From positions 1,798,001 through 1,862,000 of the forward strand of contig CP065006.1 of NCBI GenBank assembly GCA_016699695.1: 64,000 nucleotides of DNA, read 5' to 3'. Numbering within the stretch: the first letter of the stretch is position 1; the number at the start of each line of letters is the position of its first letter. A model generated the notes under the pieces. That model did not search any database, had not been told where the DNA came from, and worked only from the letters and a program-made list of their open reading frames with translations. This DNA is from Bacteroidota bacterium. GTDB lineage: Bacteria > Bacteroidota > Bacteroidia > Bacteroidales > UBA10428. The translations under genes were made by a program, and so were the position numbers. Of the stretch, positions 43,544 through 51,739 are shown piece by piece.

Positions 43544-43651
43544 AAGAATATGGATTTGAAGTGAGTGTTATCAAAAACGAAAAGGTGCTACTGCAAATTT
43601 ATTCGAATAATTGAATCTGCAAGCATAGTAAATTGTAAACTTTCCTTCTGC

Positions 43652-44224
43652 CTACAACTTTACTTTCAAACCTACAGGGAAGAATGTAAAAGCATAAAAA
43701 TTATCGAAATGATCAATGTCCATGGGAGAATAATAGACTCTATTGAAAGGCATCAGAACAATCAAAGGAGATGATTCAAAATATATTCTTTTTGTTATCC
43801 TGATGTTCAAGGTCAAACTTGCATTCATTGTTGCACCAAAATCATTGTTATTGTCCCAATTCACATGCAAGGCACCGAAACCTAAGCCACCGGTCCAAAA
43901 TAGCCTATCTTTAATGAGATTCAGTTTATAATAACCATTGATACTTAACTGACTTAAATTACTATTAAGTTCGTAAGGTTGGTCTGTCATAAAAAATCCG
44001 AGATGGGTAGAGTGCTCATAAGATATTCCAAATTGCCAATTTTTCTTTATGTCTTTTTGGTATTCAAAAAATGTTCGAACACCCAATGAATTGTATGCAT
44101 CGGCTATCATCCCTGATTGAAAACTTAAATAATCATTTTTTTCGATGGTGTCGTTATAGTTTTGTGAATAACCGCATGGGTTAAATAACCCCAGAAATAG
44201 AAATAATGGCCAGAGTTTACTCAT
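43652..44224 (-). CDS. Hypothetical outer-membrane protein
   Basis: A 190-aa exported protein not assigned to a family. A signal peptide (about 1-20, ending CGYSQ) is followed by alternating hydrophobic-polar strands (WQFGISYEH, LSINGYYKLNLI, LTLNIRITKRIYFE) and the chain ends FPVGLKVKL, as in eight-stranded barrels. No obvious operon partner is present; the UreH-like gene is downstream on the same strand after 108 bp. Confidence 0.65.
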   Translation of the reverse strand: MSKLWPLFLFLGLFNPCGYSQNYNDTIEKNDYLSFQSGMIADAYNSLGVRTFFEYQKDIKKNWQFGISYEHSTHLGFFMTDQPYELNSNLSQLSINGYYKLNLIKDRLFWTGGLGFGALHVNWDNNNDFGATMNASLTLNIRITKRIYFESSPLIVLMPFNRVYYSPMDIDHFDNFYAFTFFPVGLKVKL

Positions 44225-44301
44225 CTAAATAGTCTTGTTGTATTGGTATTTTATTGAACTGTTTTTTAATTACTAGTCTAGCATTCGAAAAAATTCAAAA
44301 A

Positions 44302-44718
44302 CTAAATCTGTCGGTACATCATCTGAAAAATAATTTCTTCGAGGGGTTTTTTGCGATCGGCAGGCACATCAATGCTGTTAAGTATTTCTATGCTGTTGTT
44401 GATAAAGGTAATGGCAGCCAATTGAGCATCGTCGGCTACTCCTAACTGAACGAATATATCTTTCACAGCCCTTATTTTTTCTTCGGCCACAAAATCGGTT
44501 TTAGCGATCCATTGCTTCAATTGGGTGCTCAATGCTTTGTCGCCACTTTGCAAAGCTTTGATCAGCATGTATGTCTTTTTGTTGTTGACAATATCTCCAC
44601 CAGTTTGCTTTTCCAAAGGTAGAAGCATCGGAAAAGGCATCGAGGTAGTCGTCCTGAAGCTGAAAGGCCATGCCAAGGTTTTCTCCCAGTTCGTAAAGCG
44701 CTGCCTGCTCGCTGACAC
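44302..44718 (-). CDS. Polyprenyl synthetase, C-terminal fragment (frameshifted)
   Basis: This frame covers the C-terminal half of the polyprenyl synthetase at 44501-45277 from KQTGGDIVNNKKTYMLIKAL to the end. Residues before that are an artificial overlap. The two frames must be joined by removing one base from the run AAAA (T4 at 44609-44612 on the plus strand); the joined protein is about 325 aa, the normal size. Confidence 0.65.
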   Translation of the reverse strand: MSASRQRFTNWEKTLAWPFSFRTTTSMPFPMLLPLEKQTGGDIVNNKKTYMLIKALQSGDKALSTQLKQWIAKTDFVAEEKIRAVKDIFVQLGVADDAQLAAITFINNSIEILNSIDVPADRKKPLEEIIFQMMYRQI

Positions 44719-45277
44719 CTGCCCCAGCGGCCAAGCCGCCTAACTGTAGCGAAGCAGCAATTAATACAGCCGTTTTCAGACGTATCATACCCAGGTATTC
44801 GTCGAGCCTTACATCCATTCTACTCTCGAAATCCATGTCGTATTGCTGACCTTCGCAAACCTCCAGGGCCGTTTGGTTGAAAAGCACAAAGGCATTAGGA
44901 AATACACTGGTATCAAGCTGCTGGAGAAACTGGTAGGAGAGTATCATTGCTGCATCGCCGGATAGAATGGCGGTATTTTCGTTCCATACCTTGTGTACGG
45001 TAGCTTTGCCACGACGTAAATCTGCTTTGTCCATGATGTCGTCGTGCATAAGTGTGAAATTATGAAACACCTCGAGGGCCAATGCAGCCGGCATTGCCTT
45101 TTCTAACTCGTTGGTAAACAACTGGGCAGAAAGCAATGCCAGTGAAGGTCTTAAACGTTTTCCTCCCAAATCGAGAATATAACGAACAGGCTCATACAAG
45201 CTGCTTGGTTCATCTGGAAAATTCAGACCTAAAATCTTTTGCCCAAAAAGCGCTGAACAATCGGTAAATGATAACAT
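44501..45277 (-). CDS. Polyprenyl (farnesyl/geranylgeranyl-type) synthetase, N-terminal part (frameshifted)
   Basis: A trans-isoprenyl diphosphate synthase making allylic chains from DMAPP and IPP. The chain-initiating GGKRLRP segment, the first Asp-rich motif LMHDDIMDKADLRRG and the second DDYLDAF are intact. The ATG at 45277 (MLSFTDCSALF) is used because the upstream TTG at 45295 lies inside a likely -7 box. After STFGK the frame is wrong (ANWWRY); the correct KQTGGDIVNNKKTYM lies in frame +1. Chain length cannot be predicted. Confidence 0.78.
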   Translation of the reverse strand: MLSFTDCSALFGQKILGLNFPDEPSSLYEPVRYILDLGGKRLRPSLALLSAQLFTNELEKAMPAALALEVFHNFTLMHDDIMDKADLRRGKATVHKVWNENTAILSGDAAMILSYQFLQQLDTSVFPNAFVLFNQTALEVCEGQQYDMDFESRMDVRLDEYLGMIRLKTAVLIAASLQLGGLAAGAGVSEQAALYELGENLGMAFQLQDDYLDAFSDASTFGKANWWRYCQQQKDIHADQSFAKWRQSIEHPIEAMDR

Positions 45278-45390
45278 TTTGTGTGTTTTTGTCAAATGTA
45301 ATTTTATTCTTCTGAAGTTAAAAATATTAAAAACGGAGCGAATTGTGATTCAAAATAAACTATTCACTTTATTCAAATACTTTATTATGC

Positions 45391-45398
45391 TATTTTTG
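45391..45398 (+). promoter_or_regulatory. Promoter -7 box candidate
   Basis: TATTTTTG is an exact TAnnTTTG box with the ATG of the TlpA-like gene 27 bp downstream. I do not see a clear TTG at the -33 position. Confidence 0.4.
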
Positions 45399-45425
45399 CG
45401 CCTCAGCAACCAATAGTTTCGTGTC

Positions 45426-46877
45426 ATGAAAAGGTTTTTCGTATCGATGGTCTGCGTGGTTTTACTTAACTCCCTTCAAGCGCAGGAAAAGGGCTATCAG
45501 ATCGATGTCAAGGTCAAAGAGCTTAGCGGACAGAACCTGATTCTGGGCCACTATTTTGGCAAATCGATGTACCCCGATGATACACTTACCCTGGATATTG
45601 CCGGTCAAGGTAGGTTTTCCGGATCAAAAACCCTCATCCAGGGGCTTTATGTGATATTTTTCGAAGATGGCAGTTATTTCGAAATTATGATGGGAAAAGA
45701 CCAACATTTTGCACTTGAAACTGATACCATCAATTATGTTCAAAACCTGGTTTCCAAAGGATCGAAAGACAACGAAATCTTTGTCGACTTCCAGCGCTTT
45801 ATGTTGAATAAGCAAGATGAAATGGCTTTACTGCAGGAAAAACTAAAAACCGCAGAAAGCGATAAAGACAAAGAATTGGTGCAGGAAGAAATTTTTACCC
45901 TTGGCAAACAACGCATTGCCAAAATAAAAGAAATACGCCAGACTTTTCCCGAATTGTTTGTATCGACCTTCTTATCGGCAACCCTCGAAGCTGAAGTACC
46001 TGACTCTATTAAAGACGATGCCCGCCTGAGTTATGGTTTTTATAAAAATCACTTTTTCGATTATTTCGACCTGGCCGATGTGCGTTTGCTGCACACCCCG
46101 CTCTACGAAGATAAAATGAACTATTACCTCGACAAGGTGGTGGCCCAAGTACCAGACAGCCTGATAAAGGAAATTGACATGGTGCTGGACAAAAGCCTTG
46201 CAGACAGTTCTTTGTTCCGTTTTGTGCTGATCACCTTGTTCAACAAATACGGTAAAAGCCAGTACATGGGCATGGATGCCGTGCAGGTGCATATTGCCGA
46301 GAAGTATTATATTCCAAAGGCCTGGTGGAGCGATGAGAAATTTATAGCCGACCTGAAAGAGCGCGTTGCTCTCTTAAAACCCTTGCTAATAGGGCAAATA
46401 GCCCCCGATGTGGAGTTAAGGTATGTGCCTTCCGATCATTTTAAACAAGCTGCTAACGATACAAGCCTGAAAAAATACCCTCATGCCGGAAACTTTTTCA
46501 AAATAAGCCAGATCGAAGCTGAATTTACCATTTTGGTTTTCTGGGAAGCCAATTGCAGCCATTGTAAAATTGTGGTGCCCGAGCTCTATCGGCTTTATAC
46601 CGATTCGCTCAAAGCCATGAACATACAGGTGATAGCAGTAAGCACGCTCTTTGGCGAAGATGGAAAAGAAAAATGGGTCGATTTTGTGAACCAGAAACAG
46701 CTTTATGACTGGATTAATGCCTGGAACCCCTACGATTATAAGTTCAAAGAAATATATGACATCCGTTCGACGCCCCAGATTTTTGTGCTCGACCGGAATA
46801 AAAAAATCATCGGCAAAAGATTAGGGCCAGAAAATGTGGCTGACCTGATTCAAGTCTATAAAAAATACAACAAATAA
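45426..46877 (+). CDS. TlpA/AhpC-type thioredoxin-fold protein with DUF4369-like N-terminus
   Basis: A 483-aa exported protein. A signal peptide (about 1-18) is followed by a DUF4369-like beta domain (about 25-110), a long helical middle with a Glu/Lys-rich coiled coil (about 120-160), and a C-terminal thioredoxin domain (about 335-480) with WEANCSHCKIVVPELYR, giving a CSHC redox motif. It is typical of Bacteroidota periplasmic thiol-disulfide proteins. carA starts 2 bp after its stop, so the two are co-transcribed without an obvious link. Confidence 0.8.
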   Translation: MKRFFVSMVCVVLLNSLQAQEKGYQIDVKVKELSGQNLILGHYFGKSMYPDDTLTLDIAGQGRFSGSKTLIQGLYVIFFEDGSYFEIMMGKDQHFALETDTINYVQNLVSKGSKDNEIFVDFQRFMLNKQDEMALLQEKLKTAESDKDKELVQEEIFTLGKQRIAKIKEIRQTFPELFVSTFLSATLEAEVPDSIKDDARLSYGFYKNHFFDYFDLADVRLLHTPLYEDKMNYYLDKVVAQVPDSLIKEIDMVLDKSLADSSLFRFVLITLFNKYGKSQYMGMDAVQVHIAEKYYIPKAWWSDEKFIADLKERVALLKPLLIGQIAPDVELRYVPSDHFKQAANDTSLKKYPHAGNFFKISQIEAEFTILVFWEANCSHCKIVVPELYRLYTDSLKAMNIQVIAVSTLFGEDGKEKWVDFVNQKQLYDWINAWNPYDYKFKEIYDIRSTPQIFVLDRNKKIIGKRLGPENVADLIQVYKKYNK

Positions 46878-46879
46878 AA

Positions 46880-47956
46880 ATGGATAAAGCGATAAAACTG
46901 ATACTGGAAGACGGCAGTGAATTCTCCGGCTTTTCATTCGGAAGCGAAAATTCGGTTTCGGGCGAAGTGGTGTTTAATACCGCCATGGTAGGTTATACCG
47001 AAAGCCTTACCGACCCCTCCTACAAGGGTCAAATATTGGTTCTAACCTACCCACTCATTGGCAATTACGGTGTGCCGGGCGGAGAAAAATCGGATGGCCT
47101 GGAAAAATTTTATGAATCGTTCAGTATGCATATTTCAGGACTTATTGTGAGCGATTACACCGAAGAATACAGCCACTGGAATGCGCAAATGAGCCTTGGC
47201 CAATGGTTAAAACAAAACCAGGTGCCCGGCATTTATGGTATCGATACCCGCGAGCTTACCAAAATTTTACGCGAAAAAGGCACCATGCTGGGCAAAATTA
47301 TTTTCGACAACAAAGATGTGCCGCTCTATAACCCATCGGCCGAAAACCTGGTTGCCAAGGTGAGTACCCCGGAAAAAAAGATATTCGGAAACGGAAAATA
47401 CAAAGTGGTATTAATCGATTGCGGTGTAAAGTACAATATCATACGCAGCCTTATAAAGCGCGATTCCACTGTTACCCTGGTACCATGGGATTACGATTTT
47501 AACCAGGAAGCATACGATGGGCTTTTTATTTCGAATGGCCCCGGCGACCCCAAGCAATGTACTGCCACAATTGCCAACTTGAAAAAAGCCTTCGAAGGTA
47601 AGAAACCCATAACGGGCATTTGCCTTGGTAACCAGTTAATGGCACTGGCTGCCGGAGCCGATACCTATAAGCTTAAATACGGCCACCGAAGCCACAACCA
47701 ACCCTGCATACAGGTGGGCACCGACCGTGCATTTGTCACATCGCAAAACCATGGTTATGCCACCGACAACAAAACACTAACCAGCGATTGGGAGCCTCTG
47801 TTTATTAACCTGAACGACGAAACCAACGAAGGGGTGAAGCATAAAATAAAACCCTTTTTCAGCTCACAATTCCATCCAGAAGCTTCCAGCGGCCCAACCG
47901 ATACCGAGTTTCTGTTCGATATGTTTATGGATAATGTGAAAGCAGCGGCTAATTAG
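46880..47956 (+). CDS. carA: Carbamoyl-phosphate synthase, small subunit
   Basis: A 358-aa glutaminase subunit that feeds ammonia to CarB for arginine and pyrimidine synthesis. The N-terminal CarA domain (LILEDGSEFSGFSFG; FNTAMVGYTESLTDPSY) is followed by a class I glutamine amidotransferase domain with the nucleophile Cys in GICLGNQLMAL and the His/Glu pair in SQFHPEASSGP. Length is normal. The large subunit carB is not adjacent. The gene ends at a terminator hairpin at 47990-48021. Confidence 0.95.
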   Translation: MDKAIKLILEDGSEFSGFSFGSENSVSGEVVFNTAMVGYTESLTDPSYKGQILVLTYPLIGNYGVPGGEKSDGLEKFYESFSMHISGLIVSDYTEEYSHWNAQMSLGQWLKQNQVPGIYGIDTRELTKILREKGTMLGKIIFDNKDVPLYNPSAENLVAKVSTPEKKIFGNGKYKVVLIDCGVKYNIIRSLIKRDSTVTLVPWDYDFNQEAYDGLFISNGPGDPKQCTATIANLKKAFEGKKPITGICLGNQLMALAAGADTYKLKYGHRSHNQPCIQVGTDRAFVTSQNHGYATDNKTLTSDWEPLFINLNDETNEGVKHKIKPFFSSQFHPEASSGPTDTEFLFDMFMDNVKAAAN

Positions 47957-47989
47957 AATTACACATTTATTTACTCGTTTGATAAGGAT

Positions 47990-48021
47990 AAGCCTGCCAG
48001 AGAAGTCTTGCAGGCTTTTTT
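47990..48021 (+). terminator. Intrinsic terminator after carA
   Basis: AAGCCTGC pairs with GCAGGCTT (8 bp) around a 12-nt loop and is followed by a T-run. It lies inside the upstream extension of the small ORF ending at 48269, which argues that the ORF really starts later, at 48105. Confidence 0.8.
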
Positions 48022-48104
48022 ATTGGCCAAAGAATGAGTGTGGAAAGTATTTGTTATTTTTGGATAAGGTGTTGAGTAAAAATCTACCAAGAATCGCAAA
48101 AAAA

Positions 48105-48269
48105 ATGGATGTGAATGTAGACATTGATTATTTAAAAGATTGTTTATTACTTACTCCAAGTGAGCGATTTATACGTTGTATTGAGTTAACGGAGTTTTTG
48201 GCAAAAAATAATCCCTATTATTCCATCCAGTTAGAAAATGATCATCCGAAAGTTTTTGAATTGAAATGA
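48105..48269 (+). CDS. Small protein upstream of a nucleotidyltransferase
   Basis: A 54-aa protein, MDVNVDIDYLKDCLLLTPSE at its start, without recognised domains. The sequence LLLTPSERFIRCIELTEFLAKNN has the look of a short helical antitoxin-like polypeptide. Its stop codon overlaps the start of the nucleotidyltransferase gene (ATGA), indicating translational coupling. An open frame extends 42 codons upstream but crosses the carA terminator, so the ATG at 48105 is chosen. Function is inferred from arrangement only. Confidence 0.6.
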   Translation: MDVNVDIDYLKDCLLLTPSERFIRCIELTEFLAKNNPYYSIQLENDHPKVFELK

Positions 48270-48742
48270 ATTTTTTAGAACACTATATCAAAGCTTTGGA
48301 TTGCCTGAATAGCAATAAGGTCGACTATATGGTGGTCGGCGGATTTGCTGTGAATGTGCATGGTTTTACCCGTTCAACAACAGACATAGATATTTGGATT
48401 GACCTTAAAAAAGATAACCTTGAACGTTTATTGAAGGCTTTTGTGGAACTAGGTTACAATAAGGATAATTCAATTAAAGCGATTGAGGCCCTCAGTAAAA
48501 GCCATATGATTAAAATTCCGCTTGAAAACACTAAAATTGAATTGGTAGATGATTTTATCGTTAAAAATGATTTCGATAAGTGTTATAAAAACCATTTTTC
48601 CACAAAAATTAATGGCAGAGATGTTCGTTTTATCGGGTTCGAAGATTTGATTGTGTGCAAAGAAAACTCGATAAGAATGAAAGATGCTCTTGATGCGAAA
48701 AACCTTAAAGAACTTCGTAAACTTCGCGATGGCTTGTCGTGA
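48266..48742 (+). CDS. Minimal nucleotidyltransferase (DUF6036/MNT-like)
   Basis: A 158-aa protein of the polymerase-beta-type nucleotidyltransferase fold. The core motif is YMVVGGFAVNVHGFTRSTTDIDIWID, where Gly-Gly precedes the metal-binding Asp-x-Asp (residues 40 and 42). A third acidic residue may be in KIELVDDF. Related stand-alone enzymes occur in toxin-antitoxin systems that nucleotidylate RNA or protein partners. It is coupled to the small gene before it by a 4-bp overlap. The actual substrate is unknown. Confidence 0.75.
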   Translation: MNFLEHYIKALDCLNSNKVDYMVVGGFAVNVHGFTRSTTDIDIWIDLKKDNLERLLKAFVELGYNKDNSIKAIEALSKSHMIKIPLENTKIELVDDFIVKNDFDKCYKNHFSTKINGRDVRFIGFEDLIVCKENSIRMKDALDAKNLKELRKLRDGLS

Positions 48743-48843
48743 TTGATGAATTAAGGCACTTTAAACTGTTATAAATAGTATGTAAAATCCTCTTCTCACA
48801 AAGGAAAAGCCTTATAGCCACAAAATTGTCCATGGCTAATCAA

Positions 48844-50115
48844 TCAAGCATTCGTATTTACCCATTTAAACAGCTTGTCGTTGCGCCTGATGACCTGTGG
48901 GGTTTTCACAGAAAATTTTACTCCCTGAGTGGTTTTTTGTACAGGCACCAGATCTTCCCTTATTTCATCCACCTTAAAACTTACCACGCCAGTTGTAGGC
49001 CCGGTAACTAAAAGTTCATCGCCGGTTTCAACCACCGAGGCTTCGCAGGAAAATTCGGCTACACCCAGCTGGGTAAAGTAATTGGTGCATTTTCCGACCA
49101 GTACTTTGGTTTTCATGGCTTTGGAACCGTATACCCCACTCCATTCTCCCAATCGCTGGCCCAGGTAATAACCGTCCCAGAAACCGCGATTAAACACACT
49201 CGACAGGCGTTTCTGCCATGCTTCTATTTTCTCCTGTCCAAAACTGCCGTCCAACAAGCTTTCCACAGCCTGCCGGTAGCAATCGACTACGGTGAATACA
49301 TATTCTGCCGGCCTTGCCCTTCCTTCGATTTTTAAAATGCGCACACCAGCGTCAATTATTTTATTGATAAAATGAATGGTAGAAAGGTCTTTGGGCGACA
49401 TGATGTACTCGTTGTCGATTTCTAGTTCTATGCCGGTATCTTTGTCTTTCACTTCATAAGCCCGGCGGCAAACCTGCAGACAGGCTCCCCTGTTGGCCGA
49501 TTGGTTGTGCTCGTGCAAACTCAGGTAGCATTTACCCGAAACAGCCATACACAAGGCTCCATGTACAAACATTTCGAGCCTTACAAGCTCACCCGAAGGC
49601 CCTTTAATTTGTTCTAGCTCAATGCGCCCATAAATGTCTTGTACCTGTTCAAGATTGAGCTCACGCGCCAGCACCATGACATCGGAAAAGGCAGCATAAA
49701 ACCTCACTGCATCGATGTTGCTGATGTTTACCTGGGTCGAAATATGCACGTTGACCCCTTTTGAACGTGCATAGCCTATCACCGCCGGATCGCTGGCAAT
49801 GATGGCCGTAATGCCTTTGTCAGCCACCAGGTCAATGTAGCGGTGCATGTCTTCCAGCTCATCCTGGTATATGACAATATTTAAAGTAAGATAGGCTTTG
49901 ATTTTATGTTCACGACAGATTTCCAATATCTTATCCAAATCTTCTTCAGTAAAATTAACCGAAGAACGAGCACGCATGTTCATTTTGCTTAATCCGAAAT
50001 AGACCGAATCGGCACCAGCCTGCACGGCAGCCATCAGCGATTCGAACGACCCTACCGGAGCCATTATTTCAATTTCTTCTCTTTTAAAAGTATTTGCTGA
50101 AATAAACGTATTCAT
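48844..50115 (-). CDS. U32 family peptidase (TrhP/YegQ-like)
   Basis: A 423-aa protein. The N-terminal barrel begins IMAPVGSFESLMAAVQAGADSVYFG; the family signature EMFVHGALCMAVSGKCYLS and the Cys cluster (GACLQVCRRAY) are present, together with the C-terminal U32 beta-domain. E. coli relatives TrhP/YegQ participate in 5-hydroxyuridine formation at tRNA position 34 rather than acting as proteases, so a tRNA-modification role is plausible. It is monocistronic. Confidence 0.87.
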   Translation of the reverse strand: MNTFISANTFKREEIEIMAPVGSFESLMAAVQAGADSVYFGLSKMNMRARSSVNFTEEDLDKILEICREHKIKAYLTLNIVIYQDELEDMHRYIDLVADKGITAIIASDPAVIGYARSKGVNVHISTQVNISNIDAVRFYAAFSDVMVLARELNLEQVQDIYGRIELEQIKGPSGELVRLEMFVHGALCMAVSGKCYLSLHEHNQSANRGACLQVCRRAYEVKDKDTGIELEIDNEYIMSPKDLSTIHFINKIIDAGVRILKIEGRARPAEYVFTVVDCYRQAVESLLDGSFGQEKIEAWQKRLSSVFNRGFWDGYYLGQRLGEWSGVYGSKAMKTKVLVGKCTNYFTQLGVAEFSCEASVVETGDELLVTGPTTGVVSFKVDEIREDLVPVQKTTQGVKFSVKTPQVIRRNDKLFKWVNTNA

Positions 50116-50360
50116 AAAATTGAATAATAGAACGTTATGATTAAACTATAGTATGCCTGTTATAACACAGTTTTATATCTTTCCCACCCTCACCCCTCTT
50201 TCCCCTAAAGGGGATGACCCCCGCGCTGTAATTAGTAGGGAAGTACAAAGTGCCTATATGCAAGAAAAAAACAAATGTTTGAATTTAATATATCTATCCT
50301 ACTAGTATGATAATGCTTATTAATAACGCACATGAACACAATCGAACTTATGCACAATAC

Positions 50361-50738
50361 TTAACTAAAGAACTTTTTTAAGGCACCGAAATAAAAATCT
50401 TTCCAACCTTCTTTCATTTCTTCATACGCTTCGTCGGGAATGTTTTCGTGTACCAACTCTACAGAAGTGCTTTCGCCCTTGGCGCGAAGCTGAATGCTTA
50501 CCACCGATGGTTCATCCTGTCCTTCGAAATACCATTGCTGCTTTACCAATTCGTTTAATTTGAATTCGAGGTTTTTGCCACAGATATCGCCTTCCCAAAG
50601 CGAAAATTCAGAATCAGGCTCGGTAGACATTTCTGCCGGATAGCCCGACCAGAGCTCGATGGTAAAGGGATTAGTAAGCGCAATATAAACCTCTTCGGCC
50701 GGGGCCGGAATGTTATACGATTGTTTCAGTTGTTTCAT
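50361..50738 (-). CDS. SRPBCC/AHSA1-like protein
   Basis: A 125-aa START/Bet v 1-like small protein. It begins KQSYNIPAPAEEVYIALTNP, typical of the first strand and helices of this fold, contains GDICGKNLEF, and ends with the long C-terminal helix YEEMKEGWKDFYFGALKKFF. Such proteins bind hydrophobic ligands or modulate Hsp90-like chaperones; no ligand can be predicted. It is monocistronic. Confidence 0.8.
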   Translation of the reverse strand: MKQLKQSYNIPAPAEEVYIALTNPFTIELWSGYPAEMSTEPDSEFSLWEGDICGKNLEFKLNELVKQQWYFEGQDEPSVVSIQLRAKGESTSVELVHENIPDEAYEEMKEGWKDFYFGALKKFFS

Positions 50739-51070
50739 GGTTTATAGCTGTATTGTGGTTAAAATTTTCATTGTGCAAGTTAATAACACATTTTCAAGGA
50801 TTATGTGTTTATGCCATTCTTATTTTTTATTCTGGTTTAAACACCTAGGTCCGTTCTTTAAGAATTTTCCGAAGACGAAGAACAAGTTGGAAGTAAGTTG
50901 TGCTATTGTTTATATGCTATATTCCTATCAAAGATTCTAATTTTTATATTTGATTACATTTCTTCGTAAACTTCTGAATTGAAAATCGGCAAAGCCAACC
51001 GAGGACGAACCAGAATCCAGATACTCATCTGGCTGTAAATCAGCAAAGCGAATTACTTTTGATTAGGGAA
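50739..51070. other. Intergenic region, no gene seen
   Basis: 332 AT-rich bases between the SRPBCC gene and the end of the efflux operon hold no supported ORF. A 6-bp hairpin, CCAGAT/ATCTGG at 51017-51032, lies just downstream of the CDF gene on its transcribed strand and could end that operon, but it lacks a T-run. Confidence 0.4.
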
Positions 51071-51739
51071 TCAATGATGATGCCCATGTCCGTGATTATG
51101 TCCTTCATGCTCCGTTTTTATGTCCAACAACGCTTTCCCTGAATCCTTCAATAATCCTATTGACCATTTGACAATGACCAGGGAACTTATTAGTGCTGCA
51201 ATGGTATCGATAAACGGGATATTCCAAATCATGGCGGCCGTTAATCCCAAAATTGCTGACACACTGGTTAAAGCATCGGCAATTACATGAAGATAGGCTG
51301 CTCGTATGTTATGGTCGGAATGCTCATGGTCGTGGTGCAAAAGAAAGGCACTTACGATATTCACAATGAGTCCAATAATGGCTACTAAAATGGCTTCTTT
51401 ATAAATAATAGCTACCGGATTGTAAAAGCGCTGTATTGCCTCAACCATTATTACAAAGGCAAAAATCAATAGCATCAAACCGCTACTGTATCCTGAAAGG
51501 GAAAGAATTTTATCTGTATTTCCTTTGAATTTTTCGCTCTTAGAAACTTTACGAACAATGATATACGCCGACCAGCTGAGCCCAATGGCAAGCACATGGG
51601 AACCCATGTGTATACCATCGGCCAGTAAGGCCATTGATTTTGTGGTTAATCCGAAAATTATCTCTACAACCATAGTAATGGCAGTAAGCAGCACTACCCA
51701 CATGGTTTTATTCTCGTGTTTGCTTTTATGCTCTGTCAT
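51071..51739 (-). CDS. Cation diffusion facilitator transporter (DmeF-like)
   Basis: A 222-aa, six-helix CDF protein. The second helix carries ADGIHMGSH, with a HxxxH site rather than HxxxD, as in DmeF-type Co/Ni/Zn exporters; the fifth helix has HVIADALTSV with HxxxD. The protein ends in a His-rich tail (HEGHNHGHGHHH) and lacks the usual C-terminal cytoplasmic dimer domain, which may be a truncation or a subgroup trait. It is the last gene of the efflux operon, overlapping the TolC-like gene by 4 bp. Confidence 0.8.
   Translation of the reverse strand: MTEHKSKHENKTMWVVLLTAITMVVEIIFGLTTKSMALLADGIHMGSHVLAIGLSWSAYIIVRKVSKSEKFKGNTDKILSLSGYSSGLMLLIFAFVIMVEAIQRFYNPVAIIYKEAILVAIIGLIVNIVSAFLLHHDHEHSDHNIRAAYLHVIADALTSVSAILGLTAAMIWNIPFIDTIAALISSLVIVKWSIGLLKDSGKALLDIKTEHEGHNHGHGHHH

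Noticed and set aside
47979..48104. N-terminal extension of the small gene before the nucleotidyltransferase
   Set aside because: It translates the carA terminator hairpin and adds a segment without similarity to a protein; the ATG at 48105 is better.
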